Shown here in pieces: positions 10,090 to 20,291 of a stretch of DNA of 64,000 bases. The translations under genes were made by a program, and so were the position numbers. The notes under the pieces are model-generated. The model worked only from the letters and a program-made list of their open reading frames with translations. It was not told where the DNA came from and searched no databases. The stretch's first letter is position 1. Every line of letters begins with the position of its first letter. The stretch is from Henricia sp. BOLD:AAB3569 (lineage: Eukaryota; Echinodermata; Asteroidea; Spinulosida; Echinasteridae), in the NCBI GenBank assembly GCA_037783545.1, contig JBBELK010000994.1, positions 124,001-188,000 on the forward strand, given 5' to 3'.

Positions 10090-10192
10090 TGTATGGGTCA
10101 GTCTTTTGTGCAGGTTCTTTACTGCAATGTCTTTTATTAACTTCTACATTTTATATATTCTAGCTACAAGGGGTTGATTAAATGGTATGACT

Positions 10193-10264
10193 GGTCCCAT
10201 GGTGTAATGGTTAGCACTCGAGACTTTAAATCTCGCGATCCGATTTCAAATCTCGGTGGGACCT
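10193..10264 (+). tRNA. tRNA-Gln-like with TTA anticodon (putative ochre suppressor)
   Basis: Class X, tail c. Anticodon TTA at 10226-10228 arises from TTG by G36 to A. Private T52 weakens the T stem (T52:C60). A UUA anticodon would pair with the stop codon UAA. First of 14 such genes. Confidence 0.8.
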
Positions 10265-10369
10265 TGTACGATTCTCAATTTTGTGTGAGTGGTTTACTGA
10301 AATGTTTTCGGTTAACTTCTAAATTTTATATGTTCCAGCTACAACTGCTTGGTGATCATAGGTATGTCT

Positions 10370-10441
10370 GGTCCCGTTGTGTAACGGTTAGCACTCGAGA
10401 GTCTGAATCTCGCGATCCGAGTTCAAATCTCGGTGGGACCT
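10370..10441 (+). tRNA. tRNA-Gln (CTG)
   Basis: Class Q10, tail i. Confidence 0.82.
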
Positions 10442-10544
10442 TGTATGGGTCAGTCATTTGTGCAGGTTCTTTACTGCAATGTCTTTTATTAACTTCTACA
10501 TTCTATATATTCTAGCTACAAGGGGTTGATTAAATAGTATGACT

Positions 10545-10616
10545 GGTCCCATGGTGTAATGGTTAGCACTCGAGACTTTGAATCTCGCGATCCGAGTTCA
10601 TATTTCGGTGGGACCT
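10545..10616 (+). tRNA. tRNA-Gln (TTG)
   Basis: Class U4, tail f. T60 wobble-pairs with G52. Confidence 0.85.
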
Positions 10617-10721
10617 TGTACTATTTTAACCTTTGTGTGAGTGGTATACTGAAATGTTTTCGGTTAACTTCTAGATTTGATATATTCTAGTTACAACTGC
10701 TTGGTGTGCAAAAGCATGACT

Positions 10722-10793
10722 GGTCCCATGGTGTAACGGTTAGCACTCGAGACTCTGAATCTCGCGATCCGAGTTCAAATCTCGGTGGGACCT
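10722..10793 (+). tRNA. tRNA-Gln (CTG)
   Basis: Class Q1, tail b. Confidence 0.93.
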
Positions 10794-10896
10794 TGTATGG
10801 GTCAGTCTTTTGTGCAGGTTCTTTACTGCAATGTCTTTTATTAACTTCTACATTTTATATATTCTAGCTACAAGGGGTTGATGAAATGGTATGACT

Positions 10897-10968
10897 GGTC
10901 CCATGGTGTAATGGTTAGCACTCGAGACTTTGAATCTCGCGATCCGAGTTCAAATCTCGGTGGGACCT
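10897..10968 (+). tRNA. tRNA-Gln (TTG)
   Basis: Class U1, tail g. Confidence 0.92.
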
Positions 10969-11073
10969 TGTACGATTTAACCTTTGTGTGAGCTGTTTAC
11001 TCCAATTTTTTTAGGTTAACTTGTAGATTTAATATATTCCAGTTACAACTGCTTGGTGTGCAAAAGCATGACT

Positions 11074-11145
11074 GGTCACATGGTGTAACGGTTAGCACTA
11101 GACACTCTGAATCTCGCAATCCGAGTTCAAATCTTGGTGGGACCT
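11074..11145 (+). tRNA. tRNA-Gln (CTG), degenerate stems
   Basis: Class Q8, tail h. Confidence 0.62.
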
Positions 11146-11250
11146 TGTGCGATTCTCAATTTTGTGTGAGTGGTTTACTGAAATGTTTTCGGTTAACTTC
11201 TAAATTTTATATATTCCAGCTACAACTGCTTGGTGGTCATAGGTATGACT

Positions 11251-11322
11251 GGTCCCGTGGTGTAACGGTTAGCACTCGAGACTCTGAATCTCGCGATCCG
11301 AGTTCAAATCTCGGTGGGACCT
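11251..11322 (+). tRNA. tRNA-Gln (CTG)
   Basis: Class Q2, tail j. Confidence 0.9.
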
Positions 11323-11426
11323 TGTATGGGTCAGTCCTTTGTGCAGGTTCTTTACTGAAATGTCTTTTTATTAACTTCTACATTTTATATATTCTAGCTA
11401 CAAGGGGTTGATGAAATGGTATGACT

Positions 11427-11498
11427 GGTCACATGGTGTAATGGTTAGCACTCGAGACTTTGAATCTCGCGATCCGAGTTCAAATCTCGGTGGGACCT
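11427..11498 (+). tRNA. tRNA-Gln (TTG)
   Basis: Class U2, tail k. Confidence 0.84.
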
Positions 11499-11603
11499 TG
11501 TACTATGTTAACGTTTGTGTGAGTGGTTTACTGAAATGTTTTAGGTTAACTTTTAGATTTGATATATTCTAGTTACAACTGCTTGGTGTGCAAAAGCATG
11601 ACT

Positions 11604-11675
11604 GGTCCCATGGTGTAACGGTTAGCACTCGAGACTCTGAATCTCGCGATCCGAGTTCAAATCTCGGTGGGACCT
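11604..11675 (+). tRNA. tRNA-Gln (CTG)
   Basis: Class Q1, tail a. Confidence 0.93.
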
Positions 11676-11773
11676 TGTACGATTTTGTGTGAGTGGTTTA
11701 CTGAAATGTTTTCGGTTAACTTCTAAATTTTATATATTCCAGCTACAACTGCTTGGTGGTCATAAGTATGACT

Positions 11774-11845
11774 GGTCCCGTGGTGTAACGGTTAGCACTC
11801 GAAACTCTGAATCTCGCCATCCGAGTTCAAATCTCGGTGGGACCT
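11774..11845 (+). tRNA. tRNA-Gln (CTG)
   Basis: Class Q3, tail b. Confidence 0.84.
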
Positions 11846-11948
11846 TGTATGGGTCAGTCTTTTGTGCAGGTTCTTTACTGCAATGTCTTTTATTAACTTC
11901 TACATTTTATATATTCTAGCTACAAGGGGTTGATGAAATGGTATGACT

Positions 11949-11996
11949 GGTCCCATGGTATAATGGTTAGCACTCGAGGCTTTGAATCTGGCGATC
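11949..11996 (+). pseudogene. Truncated tRNA-Gln (TTG), class P
   Basis: Class P. Confidence 0.9.
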
Positions 11997-12094
11997 TTTT
12001 CCCTTTGTGTGAGCGGTTTACTCCAATTTTGTTCGGTTAACTTCTAGATTTTATATATTCCAGTTACAACTGCTTGGTGTGCAAAAGCATGACT

Positions 12095-12166
12095 GGTCCC
12101 ATGGTTTAACGGTTAGCACTCGAGACTCTGAATCTCGCAATCCGAGTTCAAATCTCGGTGGGACCT
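12095..12166 (+). tRNA. tRNA-Gln (CTG)
   Basis: Class Q4, tail c. Confidence 0.85.
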
Positions 12167-12271
12167 TGTACGATTCTCAATTTTGTGTGAGTGGTTTACT
12201 GACATGATTTCGGTTAACTTCTAAATTTTATATATTCCAGCTACAACTGCTTGGTGGTCATAGGTATGACT

Positions 12272-12343
12272 GGTCCCGTGGTGTAACGGTTAGCACTCGA
12301 GACTCTGAATCTCGCGATCCGAGTTCAAATCTCGGTGGGACCT
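12272..12343 (+). tRNA. tRNA-Gln (CTG)
   Basis: Class Q2, tail d. Confidence 0.9.
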
Positions 12344-12448
12344 TGTAGTATTTATACCTTTGTGTGAGTGGTTTACTGAAATGTTTTCGGATAACTTCTA
12401 GATTTGATATATTTTAGTTACAACTGCTTGGTGTACAAAAGCATGACT

Positions 12449-12520
12449 GGTCCCATGGTGTAACGGTTAGCACTCGAGACTCTGAATCTCGCGATCCGAG
12501 TTCAAATCTCGGTGGGACCT
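12449..12520 (+). tRNA. tRNA-Gln (CTG)
   Basis: Class Q1, tail e. Confidence 0.93.
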
Positions 12521-12623
12521 TGTATAGGTCAGGCTTTTGTGCAGGTTCTTTACTGCAATGTCTTTTATTAACTTCTACATTTTATATATTCTAGCTACAA
12601 GGGGTTGATTAAATGGTATGACT

Positions 12624-12695
12624 GGTCCCATGGTGTAACGGTTAGCACTCGAGACTCTGAATCTCGCAATCCGAGTTTAAATCTCGGTGGGACCT
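12624..12695 (+). tRNA. tRNA-Gln (CTG), box B mutated
   Basis: Class Q5, tail b. Confidence 0.7.
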
Positions 12696-12806
12696 TGTAT
12701 GGGTCAGTCTTTTGTGCAGGTTCTTTACTGCAATGTCTTTTATTAACTTCTAAATTTGATATATTCCATAACCAGCTACAACTGCTTGGTGGTCATAGGG
12801 ATGACT

Positions 12807-12878
12807 GGTCCCGTGGTGTAACGGTTAGCACTCGAGACTCTGAATCTCGCGATCCGAGTTCAAATCTCGGTGGGACCT
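12807..12878 (+). tRNA. tRNA-Gln (CTG)
   Basis: Class Q2, tail b. Confidence 0.9.
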
Positions 12879-12981
12879 TGTATGGGTCAGTCTTTTGTGC
12901 AGGTTCTTTACTGCAATGTCTTTTATTAACTTCTACATTTTATATATTCTAGCTACAAGGGGTTGATTAAATGGTATGACT

Positions 12982-13053
12982 GGTCCCATGGTGTAACGGT
13001 TAGCACTCGAGACTCTGAATCTCGCGATCCGAGTTCAAATATCGATGGGACCT
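12982..13053 (+). tRNA. tRNA-Gln (CTG), T stem disrupted
   Basis: Class Q13, tail a. Second and last copy of this class in the window. Confidence 0.72.
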
Positions 13054-13151
13054 TGTACGATTTTGTGTGAGTGGTTTACTGAAATGTTTTCGGTTAACTT
13101 CTAAATTTTATATATTCCAGCTACAACTGCTTGGTGTGCAAAAGCATGACT

Positions 13152-13223
13152 GGTCCCATGGTGTAACGGTTAGCACTCGAGACTCTGAATCTCGCACTCC
13201 GAGTTCAGATCTCGGTGGGACCT
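13152..13223 (+). tRNA. tRNA-Gln (CTG)
   Basis: Class Q9, tail c. Confidence 0.87.
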
Positions 13224-13328
13224 TGTACGATTCTCAATTTTGTGTGAGTGGTTTACTGAAATGTTTTCGGTTAACTTCTAAATTTTATATGTTCCAGCTA
13301 CAACTGCTTGGTGATCATAGGTATGTCT

Positions 13329-13400
13329 GGTCCCGTTGTGTAACGGTTAGCACTCGAGAGTCTGAATCTCGCGATCCGAGTTCAAATCTCGGTGGGACCT
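13329..13400 (+). tRNA. tRNA-Gln (CTG)
   Basis: Class Q10, tail i. Confidence 0.82.
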
Positions 13401-13503
13401 TGTATGGGTCAGTCATTTGTGCAGGTTCTTTACTGCAATGTCTTTTATTAACTTCTACATTCTATATATTCTAGCTACAAGGGGTTGATTAAATAGTATG
13501 ACT

Positions 13504-13575
13504 GGTCCCATGGTGTAATGGTTAGCACTCGAGACTTTGAATCTCGCGATCCGAGTTCATATTTCGGTGGGACCT
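13504..13575 (+). tRNA. tRNA-Gln (TTG)
   Basis: Class U4, tail f. Confidence 0.85.
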
Positions 13576-13680
13576 TGTACTATTTTAACCTTTGTGTGAG
13601 TGGTATACTGAAATGTTTTCGGTTAACTTCTAGATTTGATATATTCTAGTTACAACTGCTTGGTGTGCAAAAGCATGACT

Positions 13681-13752
13681 GGTCCCATGGTGTAACGGTT
13701 AGCACTCGAGACTCTGAATCTCGCGATCCGAGTTCAAATCTCGGTGGGACCT
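13681..13752 (+). tRNA. tRNA-Gln (CTG)
   Basis: Class Q1, tail b. Confidence 0.93.
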
Positions 13753-13855
13753 TGTATGGGTCAGTCTTTTGTGCAGGTTCTTTACTGCAATGTCTTTTAT
13801 TAACTTCTACATTTTATATATTCTAGCTACAAGGGGTTGATGAAATGGTATGACT

Positions 13856-13927
13856 GGTCCCATGGTGTAATGGTTAGCACTCGAGACTTTGAATCTCGCG
13901 ATCCGAGTTCAAATCTCGGTGGGACCT
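13856..13927 (+). tRNA. tRNA-Gln (TTG)
   Basis: Class U1, tail g. Confidence 0.92.
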
Positions 13928-14032
13928 TGTACGATTTAACCTTTGTGTGAGCTGTTTACTCCAATTTTTTTAGGTTAACTTGTAGATTTAATATATTCCA
14001 GTTACAACTGCTTGGTGTGCAAAAGCATGACT

Positions 14033-14104
14033 GGTCACATGGTGTAACGGTTAGCACTAGACACTCTGAATCTCGCAATCCGAGTTCAAATCTTGGTGGG
14101 ACCT
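14033..14104 (+). tRNA. tRNA-Gln (CTG), degenerate stems
   Basis: Class Q8, tail h. Confidence 0.62.
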
Positions 14105-14209
14105 TGTGCGATTCTCAATTTTGTGTGAGTGGTTTACTGAAATGTTTTCGGTTAACTTCTAAATTTTATATATTCCAGCTACAACTGCTTGGTGGTCATA
14201 GGTATGACT

Positions 14210-14281
14210 GGTCCCGTGGTGTAACGGTTAGCACTCGAGACTCTGAATCTCGCGATCCGAGTTCAAATCTCGGTGGGACCT
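14210..14281 (+). tRNA. tRNA-Gln (CTG)
   Basis: Class Q2, tail j. Confidence 0.9.
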
Positions 14282-14385
14282 TGTATGGGTCAGTCCTTTG
14301 TGCAGGTTCTTTACTGAAATGTCTTTTTATTAACTTCTACATTTTATATATTCTAGCTACAAGGGGTTGATGAAATGGTATGACT

Positions 14386-14457
14386 GGTCACATGGTGTAA
14401 TGGTTAGCACTCGAGACTTTGAATCTCGCGATCCGAGTTCAAATCTCGGTGGGACCT
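14386..14457 (+). tRNA. tRNA-Gln (TTG)
   Basis: Class U2, tail k. Confidence 0.84.
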
Positions 14458-14562
14458 TGTACTATGTTAACGTTTGTGTGAGTGGTTTACTGAAATGTTT
14501 TAGGTTAACTTTTAGATTTGATATATTCTAGTTACAACTGCTTGGTGTGCAAAAGCATGACT

Positions 14563-14634
14563 GGTCCCATGGTGTAACGGTTAGCACTCGAGACTCTGAA
14601 TCTCGCGATCCGAGTTCAAATCTCGGTGGGACCT
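14563..14634 (+). tRNA. tRNA-Gln (CTG)
   Basis: Class Q1, tail a. Confidence 0.93.
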
Positions 14635-14732
14635 TGTACGATTTTGTGTGAGTGGTTTACTGAAATGTTTTCGGTTAACTTCTAAATTTTATATATTCCA
14701 GCTACAACTGCTTGGTGGTCATAAGTATGACT

Positions 14733-14804
14733 GGTCCCGTGGTGTAACGGTTAGCACTCGAAACTCTGAATCTCGCCATCCGAGTTCAAATCTCGGTGGG
14801 ACCT
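14733..14804 (+). tRNA. tRNA-Gln (CTG)
   Basis: Class Q3, tail b. Confidence 0.84.
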
Positions 14805-14907
14805 TGTATGGGTCAGTCTTTTGTGCAGGTTCTTTACTGCAATGTCTTTTATTAACTTCTACATTTTATATATTCTAGCTACAAGGGGTTGATGAAATGG
14901 TATGACT

Positions 14908-14955
14908 GGTCCCATGGTATAATGGTTAGCACTCGAGGCTTTGAATCTGGCGATC
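14908..14955 (+). pseudogene. Truncated tRNA-Gln (TTG), class P
   Basis: Class P. Confidence 0.9.
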
Positions 14956-15053
14956 TTTTCCCTTTGTGTGAGCGGTTTACTCCAATTTTGTTCGGTTAAC
15001 TTCTAGATTTTATATATTCCAGTTACAACTGCTTGGTGTGCAAAAGCATGACT

Positions 15054-15125
15054 GGTCCCATGGTTTAACGGTTAGCACTCGAGACTCTGAATCTCGCAAT
15101 CCGAGTTCAAATCTCGGTGGGACCT
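15054..15125 (+). tRNA. tRNA-Gln (CTG)
   Basis: Class Q4, tail c. Confidence 0.85.
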
Positions 15126-15230
15126 TGTACGATTCTCAATTTTGTGTGAGTGGTTTACTGACATGATTTCGGTTAACTTCTAAATTTTATATATTCCAGC
15201 TACAACTGCTTGGTGGTCATAGGTATGACT

Positions 15231-15302
15231 GGTCCCGTGGTGTAACGGTTAGCACTCGAGACTCTGAATCTCGCGATCCGAGTTCAAATCTCGGTGGGAC
15301 CT
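15231..15302 (+). tRNA. tRNA-Gln (CTG)
   Basis: Class Q2, tail d. Confidence 0.9.
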
Positions 15303-15407
15303 TGTAGTATTTATACCTTTGTGTGAGTGGTTTACTGAAATGTTTTCGGATAACTTCTAGATTTGATATATTTTAGTTACAACTGCTTGGTGTACAAAAG
15401 CATGACT

Positions 15408-15479
15408 GGTCCCATGGTGTAACGGTTAGCACTCGAGACTCTGAATCTCGCGATCCGAGTTCAAATCTCGGTGGGACCT
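15408..15479 (+). tRNA. tRNA-Gln (CTG)
   Basis: Class Q1, tail e. Confidence 0.93.
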
Positions 15480-15582
15480 TGTATAGGTCAGGCTTTTGTG
15501 CAGGTTCTTTACTGCAATGTCTTTTATTAACTTCTACATTTTATATATTCTAGCTACAAGGGGTTGTTTAAATGGTATGACT

Positions 15583-15654
15583 GGTCCCATGGTGTAACGG
15601 TTAGCACTCGAGACTCTGAATCTCGCAATCCGAGTTTAAATCTCGGTGGGACCT
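15583..15654 (+). tRNA. tRNA-Gln (CTG), box B mutated
   Basis: Class Q5, tail b. The 5' flank has GTTGTTTAAATGG, a variant shared only with 27055. Confidence 0.7.
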
Positions 15655-15765
15655 TGTATGGGTCAGTCTTTTGTGCAGGTTCTTTACTGCAATGTCTTTT
15701 ATTAACTTCTAAATTTGATATATTCCATAACCAGCTACAACTGCTTGGTGGTCATAGGGATGACT

Positions 15766-15837
15766 GGTCCCGTGGTGTAACGGTTAGCACTCGAGACTCT
15801 GAATCTCGCGATCCGAGTTCAAATCTCGGTGGGACCT
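15766..15837 (+). tRNA. tRNA-Gln (CTG)
   Basis: Class Q2, tail b. Confidence 0.9.
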
Positions 15838-15940
15838 TGTATGGGTCAGTCTTTTGTGCAGGTTCTTTACTGCAATGTCTTTTATTAACTTCTACATTTT
15901 ATATATTCTAGCTACAAGGGGTTGATTAAATGGTATGACT

Positions 15941-16012
15941 GGTCCCATGGTGTAATGGTTAGCACTCGAGACTTTAAATCTCGCGATCCGAGTTCAAATC
16001 TCGGTGGGACCT
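15941..16012 (+). tRNA. tRNA-Gln-like with TTA anticodon (putative ochre suppressor)
   Basis: Class X, tail c. Anticodon at 15974-15976. All stems, box A, box B and a T4 terminator are intact; it differs from U1 only at base 36. Confidence 0.87.
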
Positions 16013-16117
16013 TGTACGATTCTCAATTTTGTGTGAGTGGTTTACTGAAATGTTTTCGGTTAACTTCTAAATTTTATATGTTCCAGCTACAACTGCTTGG
16101 TGATCATAGGTATGTCT

Positions 16118-16189
16118 GGTCCCGTTGTGTAACGGTTAGCACTCGAGAGTCTGAATCTCGCGATCCGAGTTCAAATCTCGGTGGGACCT
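16118..16189 (+). tRNA. tRNA-Gln (CTG)
   Basis: Class Q10, tail i. Confidence 0.82.
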
Positions 16190-16292
16190 TGTATGGGTCA
16201 GTCATTTGTGCAGGTTCTTTACTGCAATGTCTTTTATTAACTTCTACATTCTATATATTCTAGCTACAAGGGGTTGATTAAATAGTATGACT

Positions 16293-16364
16293 GGTCCCAT
16301 GGTGTAATGGTTAGCACTCGAGACTTTGAATCTCGCGATCCGAGTTCATATCTCGGTGGGACCT
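16293..16364 (+). tRNA. tRNA-Gln (TTG)
   Basis: Class U3, tail f. Confidence 0.87.
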
Positions 16365-16469
16365 TGTACTATTTTAACCTTTGTGTGAGTGGTATACTGA
16401 AATGTTTTCGGTTAACTTCTAGATTTGATATATTCTAGTTACAACTGCTTGGTGTGCAAAAGCATGACT

Positions 16470-16541
16470 GGTCCCATGGTGTAACGGTTAGCACTCGAGA
16501 CTCTGAATCTCGCGATCCGAGTTCAAATCTCGGTGGGACCT
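16470..16541 (+). tRNA. tRNA-Gln (CTG)
   Basis: Class Q1, tail b. Confidence 0.93.
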
Positions 16542-16644
16542 TGTATGGGTCAGTCTTTTGTGCAGGTTCTTTACTGCAATGTCTTTTATTAACTTCTACA
16601 TTTTATATATTCTAGCTACAAGGGGTTGATGAAATGGTATGACT

Positions 16645-16716
16645 GGTCCCATGGTGTAATGGTTAGCACTCGAGACTTTGAATCTCGCGATCCGAGTTCA
16701 AATCTCGGTGGGACCT
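16645..16716 (+). tRNA. tRNA-Gln (TTG)
   Basis: Class U1, tail g. Confidence 0.92.
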
Positions 16717-16821
16717 TGTACGATTTAACCTTTGTGTGAGCTGTTTACTCCAATTTTGTTAGGTTAACTTGTAGATTTAATATATTCCAGTTACAACTGC
16801 TTGGTGTGCAAAAGCATGACT

Positions 16822-16893
16822 GGTCACATGGTGTAACGGTTAGCACTAGACACTCTGAATCTCGCAATCCGAGTTCAAATCTTGGTGGGACCT
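16822..16893 (+). tRNA. tRNA-Gln (CTG), degenerate stems
   Basis: Class Q8, tail h. Confidence 0.62.
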
Positions 16894-16998
16894 TGTGCGA
16901 TTCTCAATTTTGTGTGAGTGGTTTACTGAAATGTTTTCGGTTAACTTCTAAATTTTATATATTCCAGCTACAACTGCTTGGTGGTCATAGGTATGACT

Positions 16999-17070
16999 GG
17001 TCCCGTGGTGTAACGGTTAGCACTCGAGACTCTGAATCTCGCGATCCGAGTTCAAATCTCGGTGGGACCT
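16999..17070 (+). tRNA. tRNA-Gln (CTG)
   Basis: Class Q2, tail j. Confidence 0.9.
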
Positions 17071-17174
17071 TGTATGGGTCAGTCCTTTGTGCAGGTTCTT
17101 TACTGAAATGTCTTTTTATTAACTTCTACATTTTATATATTCTAGCTACAAGGGGTTGATGAAATGGTTTGACT

Positions 17175-17246
17175 GGTCACATGGTGTAATGGTTAGCACT
17201 CGAGACTTTGAATCTCGCGATCCGAGTTCAAATCTCGGTGGGACCT
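17175..17246 (+). tRNA. tRNA-Gln (TTG)
   Basis: Class U2, tail k. Confidence 0.84.
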
Positions 17247-17351
17247 TGTACTATGTTAACGTTTGTGTGAGTGGTTTTCTGAAATGTTTTAGGTTAACTT
17301 TTAGATTTGATATATTCTAGTTACAACTCCTTGGTGTGCAAAAGCATGACT

Positions 17352-17423
17352 GGTCCCATGGTGTAACGGTTAGCACTCGAGACTCTGAATCTCGCGATCC
17401 GAGTTCAAATCTCGGTGGGACCT
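17352..17423 (+). tRNA. tRNA-Gln (CTG)
   Basis: Class Q1, tail a. Confidence 0.93.
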
Positions 17424-17521
17424 TGTACGATTTTGTGTGAGTGGTTTACTGAAATGTTTTCGGTTAACTTCTAAATTTTATATATTCCAGCTACAACTGC
17501 TTGGTGGTCATAAGTATGACT

Positions 17522-17593
17522 GGTCCCGTGGTGTAACGGTTAGCACTCGAAACTCTGAATCTCGCCATCCGAGTTCAAATCTCGGTGGGACCT
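17522..17593 (+). tRNA. tRNA-Gln (CTG)
   Basis: Class Q3, tail b. Confidence 0.84.
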
Positions 17594-17696
17594 TGTATGG
17601 GTCAGTCTTTTGTGCAGGTTCTTTACTGCAATGTCTTTTATTAACTTCTACATTTTATATATTCTAGCTACAAGGGGTTGATGAAATGGTATGACT

Positions 17697-17744
17697 GGTC
17701 CCATGGTATAATGGTTAGCACTCGAGGCTTTGAATCTGGCGATC
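17697..17744 (+). pseudogene. Truncated tRNA-Gln (TTG), class P
   Basis: Class P. Confidence 0.9.
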
Positions 17745-17842
17745 TTTTCCCTTTGTGTGAGCGGTTTACTCCAATTTTGTTCGGTTAACTTCTAGATTTT
17801 ATATATTCCAGTTACAACTGCTTGGTGTGCAAAAGCATGACT

Positions 17843-17914
17843 GGTCCCATGGTTTAACGGTTAGCACTCGAGACTCTGAATCTCGCAATCCGAGTTCAAA
17901 TCTCGGTGGGACCT
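17843..17914 (+). tRNA. tRNA-Gln (CTG)
   Basis: Class Q4, tail c. Confidence 0.85.
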
Positions 17915-18019
17915 TGTACGATTCTCAATTTTGTGTGAGTGGTTTACTGACATGATTTCGGTTAACTTCTAAATTTTATATATTCCAGCTACAACTGCTT
18001 GGTGGTCATAGGTATGACT

Positions 18020-18091
18020 GGTCCCGTGGTGTAACGGTTAGCACTCGAGACTCTGAATCTCGCGATCCGAGTTCAAATCTCGGTGGGACCT
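18020..18091 (+). tRNA. tRNA-Gln (CTG)
   Basis: Class Q2, tail d. Confidence 0.9.
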
Positions 18092-18196
18092 TGTAGTATT
18101 TATACCTTTGTGTGAGTGGTTTACTGAAATGTTTTCGGATAACTTCTAGATTTGATATATTTTAGTTACAACTGCTTGGTGTACAAAAGCATGACT

Positions 18197-18268
18197 GGTC
18201 CCATGGTGTAACGGTTAGCACTCGAGACTCTGAATCTCGCGATCCGAGTTCAAATCTCGGTGGGACCT
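18197..18268 (+). tRNA. tRNA-Gln (CTG)
   Basis: Class Q1, tail e. Confidence 0.93.
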
Positions 18269-18371
18269 TGTATAGGTCAGGCTTTTGTGCAGGTTCTTTA
18301 CTGCAATGTCTTTTATTAACTTCTACATTTTATATATTCTAGCTACAAGGGGTTGATTAAATGGTATGACT

Positions 18372-18443
18372 GGTCCCATGGTGTAACGGTTAGCACTCGA
18401 GACTCTGAATCTCGCAATCCGAGTTTAAATCTCGGTGGGACCT
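18372..18443 (+). tRNA. tRNA-Gln (CTG), box B mutated
   Basis: Class Q5, tail b. Confidence 0.7.
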
Positions 18444-18554
18444 TGTATGGGTCAGTCTTTTGTGCAGGTTCTTTACTGCAATGTCTTTTATTAACTTCTA
18501 AATTTGATATATTCCATAACCAGCTACAACTGCTTGGTGGTCATTGGGATGACT

Positions 18555-18626
18555 GGTCCCGTGGTGTAACGGTTAGCACTCGAGACTCTGAATCTCGCGA
18601 TCCGAGTTCAAATCTCGGTGGGACCT
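18555..18626 (+). tRNA. tRNA-Gln (CTG)
   Basis: Class Q2, tail b. The 5' flank has CATTGGGAT, shared with 30027 and 31947. Confidence 0.9.
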
Positions 18627-18729
18627 TGTATGGGTCAGTCTTTTGTGCAGGTTCTTTACTGCAATGTCTTTTATTAACTTCTACATTTTATATATTCTAG
18701 CTACAAGGGGTTGATTAAATGGTATGACT

Positions 18730-18801
18730 GGTCCCATGGTGTAATGGTTAGCACTCGAGACTTTAAATCTCGCGATCCGAGTTCAAATCTCGGTGGGACC
18801 T
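18730..18801 (+). tRNA. tRNA-Gln-like with TTA anticodon (putative ochre suppressor)
   Basis: Class X, tail c. Anticodon at 18763-18765; intact stems. Confidence 0.87.
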
Positions 18802-18906
18802 TGTACGATTCTCAATTTTGTGTGAGTGGTTTACTGAAATGTTTTCGGTTAACTTCTAAATTTTATATATTCCAGCTACAACTGCTTGGTGGTCATAAGT
18901 ATGACT

Positions 18907-18978
18907 GGTCCCGTGGTGTAACGGTTAGCACTCGAAACTCTGAATCTCGCCATCCGAGTTCAAATCTCGGTGGGACCT
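18907..18978 (+). tRNA. tRNA-Gln (CTG)
   Basis: Class Q3, tail b. Confidence 0.84.
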
Positions 18979-19081
18979 TGTATGGGTCAGTCTTTTGTGC
19001 AGGTTCTTTACTGCAATGTCTTTTATTAACTTCTACATTTTATATATTCTAGCTACAAGGGGTTGATGAAATGGTATGACT

Positions 19082-19129
19082 GGTCCCATGGTGTAATGGT
19101 TAGCACTCGAGGCTTTGAATCTGGCGATC
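19082..19129 (+). pseudogene. Truncated tRNA-Gln (TTG), class P
   Basis: Class P, but with G12 as in full-length genes. Confidence 0.9.
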
Positions 19130-19227
19130 TTTTCCCTTTGTGTGAGCGGTTTACTCCAATTTTGTTCGGTTAACTTCTAGATTTGATATATTCCAGTTAC
19201 AACTGCTTGGTGTGCAAAAGCATGACT

Positions 19228-19299
19228 CGTCCCATGGTGTAACGGTTAGCACTCGAGACTCTGAATCTCGCAATCCGAGTTCAAATCTCGGTGGGACCT
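19228..19299 (+). tRNA. tRNA-Gln (CTG)
   Basis: Class Q6, tail c, with private C1 that cannot pair with C71. Confidence 0.8.
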
Positions 19300-19404
19300 T
19301 GTACGATTCTCAATTTTGTGTGAGTGGTTTACTGAAATGATTTCGGTTAACTTCTAAATTTTATATATTCCAGCTACAACTGCTTGGTGGTCATAGGTAT
19401 GACT

Positions 19405-19476
19405 GGTCCCGTGGTGTAACGGTTAGCACTCGAGACTCTGAATCTCGCGATCCGAGTTCAAATCTCAATGGGACCT
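19405..19476 (+). tRNA. tRNA-Gln (CTG), T stem disrupted
   Basis: Class Q11, tail l. A63 and A64 oppose C49 and C48. Confidence 0.72.
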
Positions 19477-19566
19477 TGTAGTATTTTCACCTTTGTGTGA
19501 GTGGTTTACTGAAATGTTTTCGGATAACTTCTAGATTTGATATATTCTAGTTACAACTGCTTGGTG

Positions 19567-19573
19567 TATAAAA
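19567..19573 (+). promoter_or_regulatory. TATAAAA word before the gene at 19582
   Basis: C to T in the usual TGTACAAAAG flank creates TATAAAA 15 bp upstream of the gene. The same change occurs at 31039 and 32959. Confidence 0.3.
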
Positions 19574-19581
19574 GCATGACT

Positions 19582-19653
19582 GGTCCCATGGTGTAACGGT
19601 TAGCACTCGAGACTCTGAATCTCGCGATCCGAGTTCAAATCTCGGTGGGACCT
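19582..19653 (+). tRNA. tRNA-Gln (CTG)
   Basis: Class Q1, tail e. Confidence 0.93.
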
Positions 19654-19756
19654 TGTATAGGTCAGGCTTTTGTGCAGGTTCTTTACTGCAATGTCTTTTA
19701 TTAACTTCTACATTTTATATATTCTAGCTACAAGGGGTTGATTAAACGGTATGACT

Positions 19757-19828
19757 GGTCCCATGGTGTAACGGTTAGCACTCGAGACTCTGAATCTCGC
19801 AATCCGAGTTCAAATCTCGGTGGGACCT
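19757..19828 (+). tRNA. tRNA-Gln (CTG)
   Basis: Class Q6, tail b. It occupies the Q5 slot but has normal C55. Confidence 0.9.
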
Positions 19829-19939
19829 TGTATGGGTCAGTCTTTTGTGCAGGTTATTTACTGCAATGTCTTTTATTAACTTCTAAATTTTATATATTCC
19901 ATAACCAGCTACAACTGCTTGGTGGTCATAGGGATGACT

Positions 19940-20011
19940 GGTCCCGTGGTGTAACGGTTAGCACTCGAGACTCTGAATCTCGCGATCCGAGTTCAAATCT
20001 CGGTGGGACCT
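19940..20011 (+). tRNA. tRNA-Gln (CTG)
   Basis: Class Q2, tail m. Confidence 0.9.
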
Positions 20012-20114
20012 TGTATGCGTCAGTCTTTTGTGCAGGTTCTTTACTGCAATGTATTTTATTAACTTCTACATTTTATATATTCTAGCTACAAGGGGTTGAT
20101 GAAATGGTATGACT

Positions 20115-20186
20115 GGTCCCATGGTGTAATGGTTAGCACTCGAGACTTTAAATCTCGCGATCCGAGTTCAAATCTCGGTGGGACCT
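20115..20186 (+). tRNA. tRNA-Gln-like with TTA anticodon (putative ochre suppressor)
   Basis: Class X, tail c. Anticodon at 20148-20150; intact stems. Confidence 0.87.
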
Positions 20187-20291
20187 TGTACGATTCTCAA
20201 TTTTGTGTGAGTGGTTTACTGAAATGTTTTCGGTTAACTTCTAAATGTTATATGTTCCAGCTACAACTGCTTGGTGGTCATAGGTATGTCT

